A stretch of 64,000 nucleotides of DNA from Prevotella sp. UBA4330 (GTDB lineage Bacteria > Bacteroidota > Bacteroidia > Bacteroidales > Bacteroidaceae), in assembly GCA_002394385.1 (NCBI GenBank), contig DGTS01000011.1, positions 251,240-315,239 on the forward strand. Reading direction: 5' to 3'. Positions 8,859 to 17,157 of the stretch are shown piece by piece; position 1 is the stretch's first letter; each line of letters opens with the position of its first letter. Position numbers and translations under genes: made by a program. The notes under the pieces are model-generated. The model saw only the letters and a program-made list of their open reading frames with translations. It did no database searches and was not told the DNA's origin.

Positions 8859-10616
8859 TTATACTTCCAACATCATCTCGTCAACGCTCTTTCCGGGAGG
8901 TGTCATCGGCAGAACGTCGTCTTCCTCGAGTATGGCGCACTCCATGATATACGGCCCGTCGGTGGCAAGCATCTTCTCGATGGCTGCCTGAAGGTCTTTG
9001 CGCTCCACAACAGCCTGATACGGAATGCCGTATGCCTTGGCCACTTGCTCGTAGCAGGGGTTCATCATCTTGGTGAACGACTTGCGTCTCTGCCAGAACA
9101 TGTCTTGCCACTGGCGCACGTTGCCGAGGTAGTTGTTGTTCATAAGCACCATCTTCACCGGTGCCTGTTGCTCCATAATTGTGCCCAGTTCCTCGATGCA
9201 CATCTGGAAACCTCCGTCGCCCATGAAGCAGACAACGGTGCGACCAGGCGCTCCGAAGGTGGCACCGATGGCGGCGGGCATGCCGTAGCCCATCGTTCCC
9301 AGACCTCCACTGGTTGCTATCGAGCGGTTTTTGTTGTATTTAAAGTAGCGTGTTGCGAACAGTTGGTTTTGTCCCACGTCGGTCACGAGCACTGCATCGC
9401 CCTTGGTGGCTTCGGCAACAGCGTTCACCACCTCGCCCATCAGCAGCATGCCTTCCTTAGGATGTATTGCGGGCTCGATGACCTTCTCGCGCTCGCGTTC
9501 TGCCAGAGGGCGGAACGAGTCAATCCATTCCTTATGGTCGTTCTTGTTTATCAGCGCTGTCAGTGCGGGCAACGACTCCTTGCAGTCGGCAATCACCGCC
9601 ACATCGGTCTTCACGTTCTTGTCTATCTCGCTGCGGTCGATGTCCAGGTGAATCACCTTTGCCTGCTTGGCATAGGTCTTCAACGAGCCGGTGACACGGT
9701 CGCTGAAGCGCATGCCGATGGCAATGAGCACATCGCACTCCTGCTCTTTCATGTTAGGCGCATAGTTGCCGTGCATGCCCAGCATGCCCATGTTCAGCGG
9801 ATGGTCGGAGGGCAATGCCGAGAGTCCGAGCATCGTGCGGCCTGCCGGAATGCCCGCTTTCTCGAGGAAAGCCTTCAGTTCTTCCTGCGCATTGCCGAGT
9901 TCCACGCCCTGCCCCACGAGAGCAAACGGCTTCTTGGCAGAGTTAATCATCTCTGCCGCCTGACGCACTGCATCCTCGTTGAGTTTAGGGTATGCCACGT
10001 AAGAACGCACGAAATCGACCTTTTCTGCATGGAAATCGACCATCTCGGTCTGCGCGTTCTTGGGGAAATCGAGCACCACAGGACCCGGGCGACCGCTGCG
10101 TGCGATATAGAACGCACGGCTTACCGCCCACGCGATGTCCTCGGCATGCCGTATCTGGTAACTCCACTTGCTTATCGGCTGGGCAACACCCACGAGGTCA
10201 ACCTCCTGAAAGGCGTCTGTTCCCAGTGCTCCGATGGGCACCTGTCCGGCAATCACCACTATCGGAGTGGAGTCCATCATGGCATCGGCAACGCCAGTGA
10301 GAGTGTTTGTTGCGCCAGGACCACTGGTAACAAGCGCCACACCCACCTTGCCACTGACACGTGCATAGCCCTCGGCAGCGTGTGCTGCGCCCTGCTCATG
10401 TCGCACGAGTATATGGTCGAAGCATTTCTTCTCGCCCCGGGTATAGTCGTAAAGGGCATCATAAACGGGCATGATGGCACCGCCGGGATAGCCGAAGATA
10501 GTCTTCACCCCTTCTGCCTGCAAAGCGCGCATCAATGCTTCTGAGCCCGTTATATAGCCCCCTAAGTTAGGGGGTTGGGGGTCTGAACATTTAGTATTAT
10601 CTATTATCTGACTCAT
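8859..10616 (-). CDS. ilvB: Acetolactate synthase large (catalytic) subunit with repeat-encoded N-terminus
   Basis: A 585-residue ThDP- and FAD-dependent enzyme that condenses two pyruvates to acetolactate or pyruvate with 2-ketobutyrate. The catalytic glutamate region is IFGYPGGAIMPVYDAL followed by HILVRHEQGAAHAAEGYAR, and the ThDP motif is MGDGGFQMCIEELGT near residue 465. The first 20 or so residues are unusual: CSDPQPPNLGG (residues 10-20) is encoded by the palindromic repeat at 10556-10589. The ATG at 10616 overlaps the restored stop of the upstream DUF559 gene as ATGA. The conserved fold begins at about residue 22 (ITGSEALMRAL), so the repeat-derived residues are probably tolerated. 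Confidence 0.95.
   Translation of the reverse strand: MSQIIDNTKCSDPQPPNLGGYITGSEALMRALQAEGVKTIFGYPGGAIMPVYDALYDYTRGEKKCFDHILVRHEQGAAHAAEGYARVSGKVGVALVTSGPGATNTLTGVADAMMDSTPIVVIAGQVPIGALGTDAFQEVDLVGVAQPISKWSYQIRHAEDIAWAVSRAFYIARSGRPGPVVLDFPKNAQTEMVDFHAEKVDFVRSYVAYPKLNEDAVRQAAEMINSAKKPFALVGQGVELGNAQEELKAFLEKAGIPAGRTMLGLSALPSDHPLNMGMLGMHGNYAPNMKEQECDVLIAIGMRFSDRVTGSLKTYAKQAKVIHLDIDRSEIDKNVKTDVAVIADCKESLPALTALINKNDHKEWIDSFRPLAEREREKVIEPAIHPKEGMLLMGEVVNAVAEATKGDAVLVTDVGQNQLFATRYFKYNKNRSIATSGGLGTMGYGMPAAIGATFGAPGRTVVCFMGDGGFQMCIEELGTIMEQQAPVKMVLMNNNYLGNVRQWQDMFWQRRKSFTKMMNPCYEQVAKAYGIPYQAVVERKDLQAAIEKMLATDGPYIMECAILEEDDVLPMTPPGKSVDEMMLEV
10556..10589. repeat. Left inverted repeat of the DUF559 element
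   Basis: A 34-bp sequence with the internal palindrome CCCCCTAAGTTAGGGGG. It is the reverse complement of 11012-11044 with one substitution and one single-base gap. It lies inside the ilvB coding sequence. Confidence 0.9.
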
Positions 10617-10998
10617 TTCTTTTGATATCTTAAATTGAAACTATTATTGTTTATAAACCTCCTTATTCGTTCCAAAACATCCGAAATGTCGTTTTCTATC
10701 TCGTCATTAGTGAATCTAATCACCTTTATTCCGTTGCTTTCCAAAAAAGATGTCCTTTCTTTGTCCTTCTCAACTACATCTGTTCTTTGATGTATCTCTC
10801 CTCAACTTCAATACAAAGTTTCAGAACCGGACAATAGAAATCTAAGACATAGGGGCCAAAACCATGCTGTCTTCTGAACCTCCAGCCATCTAATTGTTTG
10901 TCACTTATATGTTTCCAGAGCATCCTTTCGCTTGGCGTCATATCGTGACGAAGCAATCGGCGATATTCTTTATTATAAGGTTGGTTGGAGTCGTTCAT
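10613..10998 (-). pseudogene. DUF559 (Vsr-like PD-(D/E)XK) endonuclease-domain gene, frameshifted
   Basis: The open frame from 10998 gives 74 residues (DMTPSERMLWKHI, then RFRRQHGFGPYVLDFYCP, then KLCIEVEE) that match the start of DUF559 proteins, and then stops at 10774. In the next frame the expected continuation EIHQRTDVVEKDKERTSF and the C-terminal helix (DISDVLERIRRF) run to a TGA at 10613-10615. Adding one G near 10797 would restore the family motif IEVEGEIHQ and a protein of about 128 residues. The restored stop overlaps the ilvB ATG as ATGA. The predicted fold is related to Vsr nucleases; the acidic residues in VLDFYCP and IEVE are the likely metal ligands. It is either a recent pseudogene or a sequencing error. 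Confidence 0.8.
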
Positions 10999-11011
10999 AA
11001 TGTCATGCTAT

Positions 11012-11044
11012 TGTTCAGACCCCAAACCCCTAACTTAGGGGGCT
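11012..11044. repeat. Right inverted repeat of the DUF559 element
   Basis: A 33-bp partner of 10556-10589 in opposite orientation, containing CCCCTAACTTAGGGGG. It encodes the last residues and stop codon of ilvD. Confidence 0.9.
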
Positions 11045-12841
11045 AAGGAGGCGAACACCGCCCTTGTCAGCACTCGAAACGCTCTGGGCGTATGCGCGCA
11101 AAGCCTTGCTAACCACACGGTTGCGCTTCAGCGGCTGCTGCTCGCGGGCTGCAAGTTCCTCGTCGGAGAGGCGCACATTGATGCTGCGCGACGGGATGTC
11201 TATCTCTATGATGTCGCCATCCTTTATCTTGCCAATGTTTCCTCCCGAGGCAGCCTCCGGCGAAACGTGGCCTATGCTGAGTCCGCTGGTGCCGCCAGAG
11301 AATCGTCCGTCGGTAATCAGAGCGCACTCCTTGCCGAGATGCATCGACTTGATGTAACTTGTGGGATAGAGCATCTCCTGCATGCCTGGTCCGCCCTTGG
11401 GTCCTTCGTGAGTGATGACGACACAGTCGCCGCTCTTCACACGTCCACCCAGAATGCCCTCGCAGGCATCTTCCTGAGAGTCGAACACCACGGCAGGTCC
11501 CTCGAAGTGCCACAGGCTCTCATCTACACCGGCGGTCTTCACCACGCAGCCGTCCTGGGCAATGTTGCCAAAGAGCACCGCCAGTCCGCCGTCCTTGGTG
11601 TAAGCATGTTCAAGGTCGCGGATGCAACCGTTGGCACGGTCCTTGTCAAGTGTGCCCCACTGGCAGTCCTGACTGCCCATCTTAGTAGAGAAGCGGTTGC
11701 CCGGAGCCGACTGATATATGCGGTTGGCATCGGCGTCGATGTCGTCTTTCATTATGTCATATTTCTCGAGTTGCTCGCCCAGAGTCTTGCCATCGACGCG
11801 GCGGCAGTCCTTGTTTATCAGTCCGCCCTTGGCGAGTTCGTTGATGATGCCGAGTATTCCACCGGCACGGCCGCACTCCTGCACACTGTATTTCTGGGTG
11901 TTCGGAGCCAACTTGCACAAGCAAGGAGTCTTGCGGCTCAGCGCATCGATGTCCTTCATGGTGAAGTCGGCGCCAGCCTCCTGAGCCACTGCCAGCAGAT
12001 GGAGCACGGTGTTTGTGCTTCCACCCATAGCGATGTCGAGCGTCATGGCATTGAGGAAAGCCTCGCGAGTGGCGATGTTGCGGGGCAGAACGCTCTCGTC
12101 TCCGTCCTCATAATATGCCAACGCATTCTTCACTATCTGTCGAGCGGCTTCGCGGAAGAGTTCTATTCTGTTCTTGTGAGTGGCGAGAATAGTGCCGTTT
12201 CCAGGCAGAGAGAGACCGATGGCCTCGGTCAGCGAGTTCATAGAGTTTGCCGTGAACATGCCCGAGCAAGAGCCGCAGCCAGGACAGGCACAGCCTTCTA
12301 TCTCTGCCATTTCCTCGTCGCTAACACTTGGGTCGGCGCCTTTAACCATAGCGGTGATAAGGTCGGCATTCTCGCCGCGCCAACGACCAGCCTCCATAGG
12401 ACCGCCCGAGCAGAACACCGTAGGGATGTTCAGGCGCATTGAAGCCATCAGCATGCCCGGCGTAACCTTGTCACAGTTGGAGATGCAAATCATGGCATCA
12501 GCCTTATGAGCATTCACCATGTACTCCACAGAGTCGGCAATGATGTCGCGAGAAGGCAGACTGTACAACATGCCGTCGTGCCCCATGGCGATGCCGTCGT
12601 CAATGGCGATGGTGTTGAACTCGGCTGCATAGCAGCCCATGCGCTCAATCTCCTCACGCACTATCTGCCCTATCTCGTGCAGATGGGTATGACCCGGCAC
12701 AAACTGTGTGAAAGAATTGACGACTGCTATGATTGGTTTCCCGAATTGCTCACGTTTCATTCCTGTTGCCACCCACAATGCACGGGCGCCAGCCATTCTC
12801 CTTCCCTCAGTGCAAACAGCACTTCTCAACTGATGTTTCAT
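11030..12841 (-). CDS. ilvD: Dihydroxy-acid dehydratase
   Basis: A 603-residue Fe-S dehydratase that converts 2,3-dihydroxyisovalerate to 2-ketoisovalerate (and the isoleucine counterpart). Cluster-ligand regions are ISNCDKVTPGML near residue 123 and CACPGCGSCSGMFTANSMN near residue 193. The C-terminal part has GRFSGGTSGLSIGHVSPEA. The final residues (LLSPLS) and the stop are encoded by the DUF559-element repeat, so the natural C-terminus has probably been replaced. It is the first gene of the ilv operon. AGGAG lies 7 bp before the ATG, a stronger ribosome binding site than most genes here, and the -7 element is at 12873-12880. Confidence 0.96.
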   Translation of the reverse strand: MKHQLRSAVCTEGRRMAGARALWVATGMKREQFGKPIIAVVNSFTQFVPGHTHLHEIGQIVREEIERMGCYAAEFNTIAIDDGIAMGHDGMLYSLPSRDIIADSVEYMVNAHKADAMICISNCDKVTPGMLMASMRLNIPTVFCSGGPMEAGRWRGENADLITAMVKGADPSVSDEEMAEIEGCACPGCGSCSGMFTANSMNSLTEAIGLSLPGNGTILATHKNRIELFREAARQIVKNALAYYEDGDESVLPRNIATREAFLNAMTLDIAMGGSTNTVLHLLAVAQEAGADFTMKDIDALSRKTPCLCKLAPNTQKYSVQECGRAGGILGIINELAKGGLINKDCRRVDGKTLGEQLEKYDIMKDDIDADANRIYQSAPGNRFSTKMGSQDCQWGTLDKDRANGCIRDLEHAYTKDGGLAVLFGNIAQDGCVVKTAGVDESLWHFEGPAVVFDSQEDACEGILGGRVKSGDCVVITHEGPKGGPGMQEMLYPTSYIKSMHLGKECALITDGRFSGGTSGLSIGHVSPEAASGGNIGKIKDGDIIEIDIPSRSINVRLSDEELAAREQQPLKRNRVVSKALRAYAQSVSSADKGGVRLLSPLS

Positions 12842-12872
12842 AATGCTTTCTCCTATTATATATATGGGACTG

Positions 12873-12880
12873 CAAAGTTA
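12873..12880 (-). promoter_or_regulatory. -7 element TAACTTTG of the ilvD operon
   Basis: TAnnTTTG on the minus strand, 31 bp before the ilvD start. There is no room for a leader peptide or attenuator. Confidence 0.65.
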
Positions 12881-13052
12881 CTTAGTTTTTACCGAATAAC
12901 CAACAATTACCTGAATATTTTTACAAAACACTGACAATCCGAAATGAAAAGCATGCAAAAATATTTCATTTCATAACTGTTTGCAGACAAATAAATGTAA
13001 ATAAGAAACGAGAAAACCACGACCAACCACGCAAGACGCCAGTTCGGAGTTC

Positions 13053-13140
13053 AGTACTTGACGTTCGGACTGCCAGTACGTGGCGTTCGGACTGTGAGTA
13101 CGTGACGTTCGGACTGGCAGTCCGAACGCCACGTACTGAT
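13053..13140. repeat. 22-bp-period array F (four units)
   Basis: Units begin at 13053, 13075, 13097 and 13119. Three are direct copies of AGTACGTGACGTTCGGACT with a 3-bp spacer. The fourth is the exact reverse complement of the second core (AGTCCGAACGCCACGTACT). The sequence differs from arrays A-E, but the 22-bp period and the 19+3 layout are the same. It lies between the ompA-like terminator and the ilvD promoter. Confidence 0.85.
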
Positions 13141-13197
13141 TTCAACAAACAACACCGCAACGGCCAATAACGGCAGTACGGTGTCTGAAAAGCAAAA

Positions 13198-13238
13198 AAA
13201 TCCCGCCCCTCGAAGATGAGGGGCGGGAGTGGTTTTAC
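13198..13238 (-). terminator. Intrinsic terminator of the OmpA-family gene
   Basis: The stem TCCCGCCCCTC pairs with GAGGGGCGGGA around GAAGAT, and read on the minus strand it is followed by T6. It starts 23 bp after the stop codon. Confidence 0.9.
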
Positions 13239-13260
13239 ATAATAATCTTCTTAGGTTGGA

Positions 13261-14427
13261 TTATTTTGTAGTGTCGTGGAATGTAACTACGCGGTTGAAC
13301 TCTACCTGCTCGAAGAGTTTGTCTGTTGGGCCGTGACCCTCAGTGGTCAGACGGTCAGCAGCAATCTTGTACTTCTTAACAAGTGCGTTCTTAACAGCCT
13401 CAGCGCGGTCGATAGACAACTTCTTGTTGAGTTCGATTGAACCCTCTGGAGAAGCATAACCGTCAATCTTAACCTTTGCGTCTGGGTGATTCTTCATGTA
13501 GTTAGAGATGAGTTCGATTGGAGCATACTGTGCTGGGTCAATCACGCTCTTGCCCTGACGGAAGAGAACGGTTGGCTGCAGGTTAGCAACTTCCTTAGGC
13601 TCTGGACAAGTTGGGCAAACGCGTGCGTTGCACTCGTCGAGGAGTTTCTGGAGGCGTGCAATCTCACGATCCTTAGCATCGAGGTCGTTGCGCAGACCGT
13701 TGATGATAGCGTTCAGACGATCGATCTCAGCCTGGTTGCGGAGGTCAGCAACCTTGAAGTTGTGAGTACCGTTAGAGTTCTTGAACTTGTAAACGATACC
13801 AGCGTTCAACTGGAAGTATGCGTCGTTAACATTGAACTGTGTGCCAGTGTAAGCCTTAAACAGGTTGCCAAAATTGTCTTCATAATCAAGATACTCAGGA
13901 CCATTGAGACCCCATGTAACAGCAGGCTCGATGTAGATCTGCCATGCCTTCTCAGCACCGAGGTTGAATGTGAAGTCAAGACCAGCCTTTGCAGTGGTGT
14001 TGTTAATGTTCTTTGGGAAGCCATTGTTGCCATACCAGTGTGTCCATCCAAGACCACCAACAGCAACAACTTCGAATGCGCGTGGCTCGCCAGGATATCC
14101 ACCGAACCAGTTGCTCAGGTTAACAGTAGCGATAGCGCCTACGTTGGTAGCACGAACTGCTGTACCTGTTGATGGGAAAGGTTTGTTAGAGAAATAAGCA
14201 TTTCCCTCGGCAGCGATACCGAATACAGGAGTGAACCAACGACCGATGCGGAGACCTGCGTTAGGGTTGAGGCCGCCGAGCCAGCCGCTCTGCTCTGTCA
14301 TCTTTGTAGAAACTCCACCATTGATGCCAATGTAGAAGTTGTCAAAAGTCTTGCTTTCCTCAAGGGCCTGAGCCGATGCGGTAAGAGTCATTGCTGCTGC
14401 AGCAAACAATACAAATAACTTTTTCAT
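13261..14427 (-). CDS. OmpA-family outer membrane porin
   Basis: A 388-residue outer membrane protein. Residues 1-19 or so are a signal peptide ending in ASAQA. Residues of about 25-215 alternate as in a beta-barrel (FYIGINGGVST, then GRWFTPVFGIAAEGNAYF). A coiled helical linker (RNDLDAKDREIARLQKLLDEC) and a short Cys-Pro segment (CPTCPEP) follow. The C-terminal OmpA domain binds peptidoglycan through the ISNYMKNHPDAKVKIDGYASPEGS region. It anchors the outer membrane to the cell wall and is usually abundant. It is monocistronic, with its own terminator and a long AT-rich upstream region. Confidence 0.93.
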   Translation of the reverse strand: MKKLFVLFAAAAMTLTASAQALEESKTFDNFYIGINGGVSTKMTEQSGWLGGLNPNAGLRIGRWFTPVFGIAAEGNAYFSNKPFPSTGTAVRATNVGAIATVNLSNWFGGYPGEPRAFEVVAVGGLGWTHWYGNNGFPKNINNTTAKAGLDFTFNLGAEKAWQIYIEPAVTWGLNGPEYLDYEDNFGNLFKAYTGTQFNVNDAYFQLNAGIVYKFKNSNGTHNFKVADLRNQAEIDRLNAIINGLRNDLDAKDREIARLQKLLDECNARVCPTCPEPKEVANLQPTVLFRQGKSVIDPAQYAPIELISNYMKNHPDAKVKIDGYASPEGSIELNKKLSIDRAEAVKNALVKKYKIAADRLTTEGHGPTDKLFEQVEFNRVVTFHDTTK

Positions 14428-14499
14428 GTTTCTTTTGTTTTAATTAGTTAACTATAATAAATGTGTTAAAATTATTGTCGTAATTTATGTTATTGAGTG

Positions 14500-14507
14500 C
14501 AAAGTAA
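14500..14507 (-). promoter_or_regulatory. Near-consensus -7 element (TTACTTTG) of the OmpA-family gene
   Basis: It differs from TAnnTTTG by one base and gives a leader of about 70 nt. The 208-bp spacer to cobU (14428-14635) is divergent and AT-rich. It shows no cobalamin riboswitch motifs. Confidence 0.45.
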
Positions 14508-14623
14508 TAAAAAAATGTTGAAACTGCCAAATTTTTTCAACTAAATTTCGTAATTTATTGCATGTTTTGTTGATTTAGGTTAATAAAAAAGGAAAAACGA
14601 ACACCTATATCACTTCTTTTTTG

Positions 14624-14631
14624 TAATTTCG
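14624..14631 (+). promoter_or_regulatory. -7-like element TAATTTCG immediately before cobU
   Basis: It matches TAnnTTTG except for one base and ends 4 nt before the cobU ATG, so a transcript starting here would have almost no 5' leader. Confidence 0.4.
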
Positions 14632-14635
14632 CAGC

Positions 14636-15163
14636 ATGAAAAAGATTATCTTGATTACAGGCGGGCAACGCTCGGGGAAAAGCGCTTATGCAGAGAGACT
14701 TGCGCTAAGCCTTAGCCAAAATCCCGTGTATATTGCCACCGCCCATGTATGGGACGAGGAGTTCCGCCAGCGTGTGGCAAGGCATCAGGAGCGCAGAGGC
14801 CAGCAATGGGAGAACATCGAGGAGGAGAAATGGCTAAGCAGACACATTATTAATAATAAGGTGGCGGTGATAGACTGCATCACCCTGTGGTGCACAAACT
14901 TCTTCTACAACCAGTCAGCGAAAGAATGGGAACAGCCGTCTGTCGAGGACGCGCTGCGGGAGATTGAAGCGGAGTTCGACCGTTTCACCGCACAAGATGC
15001 CACCTTCATCTTCGTGACCAACGAGATAGGAAGCGGCGGAGTGAGTCCCGACAGCATTCAGCGGCGCTTCACCGACATGCAGGGATGGATGAACCAGTAT
15101 GTGGCACAGCATGCCGATGAGGTGATACTGATGGTGAGCGGCATTCCCGTTAAGATAAAATAA
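14636..15163 (+). CDS. cobU: Adenosylcobinamide kinase / adenosylcobinamide-phosphate guanylyltransferase
   Basis: A 175-residue bifunctional enzyme that phosphorylates adenosylcobinamide and then adds GMP to give adenosylcobinamide-GDP. The P-loop is ITGGQRSGKSAYAERL near residues 6-21, and the guanylylated histidine region is RVARHQERRGQQW near residue 50. The segment IFVTNEIGSGGVSP is also typical of CobU. It is the first of four consecutive genes that assemble the nucleotide loop of cobalamin. No corrin-ring synthesis genes are in view, so the operon fits salvage of cobinamide or the end of a pathway encoded elsewhere. Confidence 0.95.
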   Translation: MKKIILITGGQRSGKSAYAERLALSLSQNPVYIATAHVWDEEFRQRVARHQERRGQQWENIEEEKWLSRHIINNKVAVIDCITLWCTNFFYNQSAKEWEQPSVEDALREIEAEFDRFTAQDATFIFVTNEIGSGGVSPDSIQRRFTDMQGWMNQYVAQHADEVILMVSGIPVKIK

Positions 15164-15195
15164 CGTTGAGCGCTGAGCGACAAATGTTTTGAATT

Positions 15196-16221
15196 ATGGA
15201 AAAAAGAATAAACAAGGACATCATTCGCAACAAGATTGACAATCTGAACAAGCCTAAAGGCTCTTTGGGAATGTTGGAGACGCTGGCGGAGCAGATATGT
15301 TATGTGCAGCAGACGCTGTCGCCGTGTCTGAAGCATCCATGCCATATACTGTACGGCGGCGACCACGGCATCGAGCGCGAGGGGGTGAGCGTGAGTCCAC
15401 GCGACGTCACATGGCAGCAGATGCAGAACTTCACGCGTGGCGGCGGCGGAGTGAACATGTTCTGCCGTCAGCATGGGTTCAAGTTATTTATCGTTGATGT
15501 CGGCGTTGACCACGACCTGAGTGACTTCCCGGACATCATTAACCGCAAAACGGCACGCGGCACGCGCAACTTCCTATACGAAGCGGCAATGAGCGAGGAG
15601 GAGTATCAGAAGACTATCGACGTGGGCAGGGAGATGGCCGAGCGTTGCCATGAGGAAGGAAGCAACATCGTCTGCATCGGAGAAATGGGCATCGCAAACA
15701 CCTCTCCGTCGAGCATCTGGGCGCATCTAATGGGGAACATTCCGCTCGACGACTGCATCGGGGCAGGCGCTGGACTCAACGACGAGGGCGTCAGGCATAA
15801 GCGCGAGGTGCTGCACAAGGCAGTGGAACGATTCAACAACACATACACCGAGAAAGACACGCGCCTGATAATCCGCTACTTCGGCGGTTTCGAGATGGTG
15901 GCTGCCATAGGCACAATGCTGCGCGCGGCAGAGTTAGGAATGCTTGTGATGGTCGATGGTTTCATCATGTCGGCCTGTATGCTTGCCGCTTCGCGCCTCT
16001 GTCCTTCGGTTCTCGACTATGCCATCTTTGGGCATTGCGGTGCAGAGAGCGGACACCGGCGCATGCTGGAACTGATGAATGCCCACCCTATCCTGCAACT
16101 CGGCATGCGGCTTGGCGAAGGCACGGGTGCTCTCTGCGCCTACCCTATCATCGAGAGTGCCGTGAGAATGGTGAACGAGATGAACAATTTCGAGAATGCA
16201 CATATAACGAAGTATTTTTGA
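15196..16221 (+). CDS. cobT: Nicotinate-nucleotide-dimethylbenzimidazole phosphoribosyltransferase
   Basis: A 341-residue enzyme that activates the lower-ligand base by transferring phosphoribose from nicotinate mononucleotide, giving alpha-ribazole phosphate. The N-terminal segment NLNKPKGSLGMLETLAEQI, the HGIEREGVS motif and the C-terminal catalytic-glutamate region LRLGEGTGALCAYP-type (here MRLGEGTGALCAYPII) match CobT. It lies 32 bp after cobU. Its length is normal for the family. Confidence 0.96.
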   Translation: MEKRINKDIIRNKIDNLNKPKGSLGMLETLAEQICYVQQTLSPCLKHPCHILYGGDHGIEREGVSVSPRDVTWQQMQNFTRGGGGVNMFCRQHGFKLFIVDVGVDHDLSDFPDIINRKTARGTRNFLYEAAMSEEEYQKTIDVGREMAERCHEEGSNIVCIGEMGIANTSPSSIWAHLMGNIPLDDCIGAGAGLNDEGVRHKREVLHKAVERFNNTYTEKDTRLIIRYFGGFEMVAAIGTMLRAAELGMLVMVDGFIMSACMLAASRLCPSVLDYAIFGHCGAESGHRRMLELMNAHPILQLGMRLGEGTGALCAYPIIESAVRMVNEMNNFENAHITKYF

Positions 16222-16325
16222 AAGGAGTGCAGGAGTTTAAGAGTGAAGAAATAAAAAGCATTAATCACAAACATATTAACAAAGGTAATGTCTGAACTCC
16301 TTCACTTCTGAACACCCAAACTCCC
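16222..16325. repeat. Inverted GGAGTTTAAG-type repeat between cobT and cobS
   Basis: GGAGTGCAGGAGTTTAAGAG at 16222-16241 faces TGAACTCCTTCACTTCTGAA near 16291-16310. The RNA hairpin would separate cobT from cobS in the transcript. Confidence 0.65.
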
Positions 16326-16358
16326 CCTAATAAAAACACAATACATCCAAAAGAAACT

Positions 16359-17150
16359 ATGGAAATAAAAATAGACCAAACAAAGTGGTGGCAGAGGATT
16401 TACGCCTCGTTGATATTCTTCACCCGCCTACCCTTCTGGCGCATCTACCAACCGCCACAGCAATGCTATGAGACGGTTGTAGAGCATTGGCCGCTGGCGG
16501 GATGGCTCACGGGCGGTGTGATGGCAGCGGTTGTTTATTTCGGCAGCATGCTCTTCCCTTTCCACATCGCGCTGGTGCTTGCCATCGCGGCACGCGTATT
16601 GCTCACCGGAGCACTGCATGAGGACGGTCTTGCCGACTTCTTCGACGGCTTCGGCGGTGGCGGCAACGACCGCGAACGGATACTGAGCATAATGAAAGAC
16701 TCGCACATCGGCACCTATGGTGTGGTGGGACTGATTCTTTACTTCGCCCTTCTCTATGGCGCGCTCAGCACACTCACTCCGCTTGTTGCGGCAATGACGA
16801 TATTTGCTGGTGATGCCTACTGCAAGATGATTGCTGCGCAGATAATAATGTTCCTGCCATACGCACGCAACGAGGAGACCAGCAAGGCGCACACCGTGTA
16901 TCGCAAGATGAGCATGAAGGCAGGCATCCTGCTCTTCATCCAGGGCGTTCTGCCTATGATTCCTCTTGTCTATGCCAGTCTTGAAGGACTGTCCCTGCGC
17001 TGGGACTTGCTCATCTTCGTGCCCTGCATCGTGATGTATTTCATATATTATATGATGCTCCGCAAGATTAAGGGATATACCGGTGACTGCTGCGGAGCCC
17101 TCTTCCTGCTCATCGAACTGTCGTTCTACCTTACAATGTCGTTAATATAA
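16359..17150 (+). CDS. cobS: Adenosylcobinamide-GDP ribazoletransferase (cobalamin synthase)
   Basis: A 263-residue integral membrane enzyme joining adenosylcobinamide-GDP to alpha-ribazole (phosphate) in the last condensation of cobalamin synthesis. The acidic motif HEDGLADFFDGFGGGGNDRERIL near residues 88-110 and DSHIGTYGVVGL near 113-124 identify CobS. Several hydrophobic segments (for example residues 48-80, 185-205 and 215-233) indicate six or so membrane spans. It follows cobT after a repeat-containing gap and precedes cobC by 7 bp. Confidence 0.95.
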   Translation: MEIKIDQTKWWQRIYASLIFFTRLPFWRIYQPPQQCYETVVEHWPLAGWLTGGVMAAVVYFGSMLFPFHIALVLAIAARVLLTGALHEDGLADFFDGFGGGGNDRERILSIMKDSHIGTYGVVGLILYFALLYGALSTLTPLVAAMTIFAGDAYCKMIAAQIIMFLPYARNEETSKAHTVYRKMSMKAGILLFIQGVLPMIPLVYASLEGLSLRWDLLIFVPCIVMYFIYYMMLRKIKGYTGDCCGALFLLIELSFYLTMSLI

Positions 17151-17157
17151 GAAGATT

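Larger units (their letters stand above)
10556..11044. mobile_element. Putative DUF559-carrying element bounded by inverted repeats
   Basis: The 489-bp segment consists of two near-identical inverted repeats with one DUF559 gene between them. It sits between ilvD and ilvB of an otherwise compact operon and supplies the last codons of ilvD and codons 10-20 of ilvB. No transposase and no target duplication were identified. Calling it mobile is inference from the ends and from the spread of similar repeats elsewhere in the window. Confidence 0.5.

Noticed and set aside
12966..13160. 64-codon open frame on the minus strand
   Set aside because: It consists mostly of the 22-bp array F in translation.
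14428..14635. Cobalamin riboswitch before cobU
   Set aside because: The spacer is AT-rich and the cobU -7-like element lies 4 bp before the ATG, leaving no room for a riboswitch.
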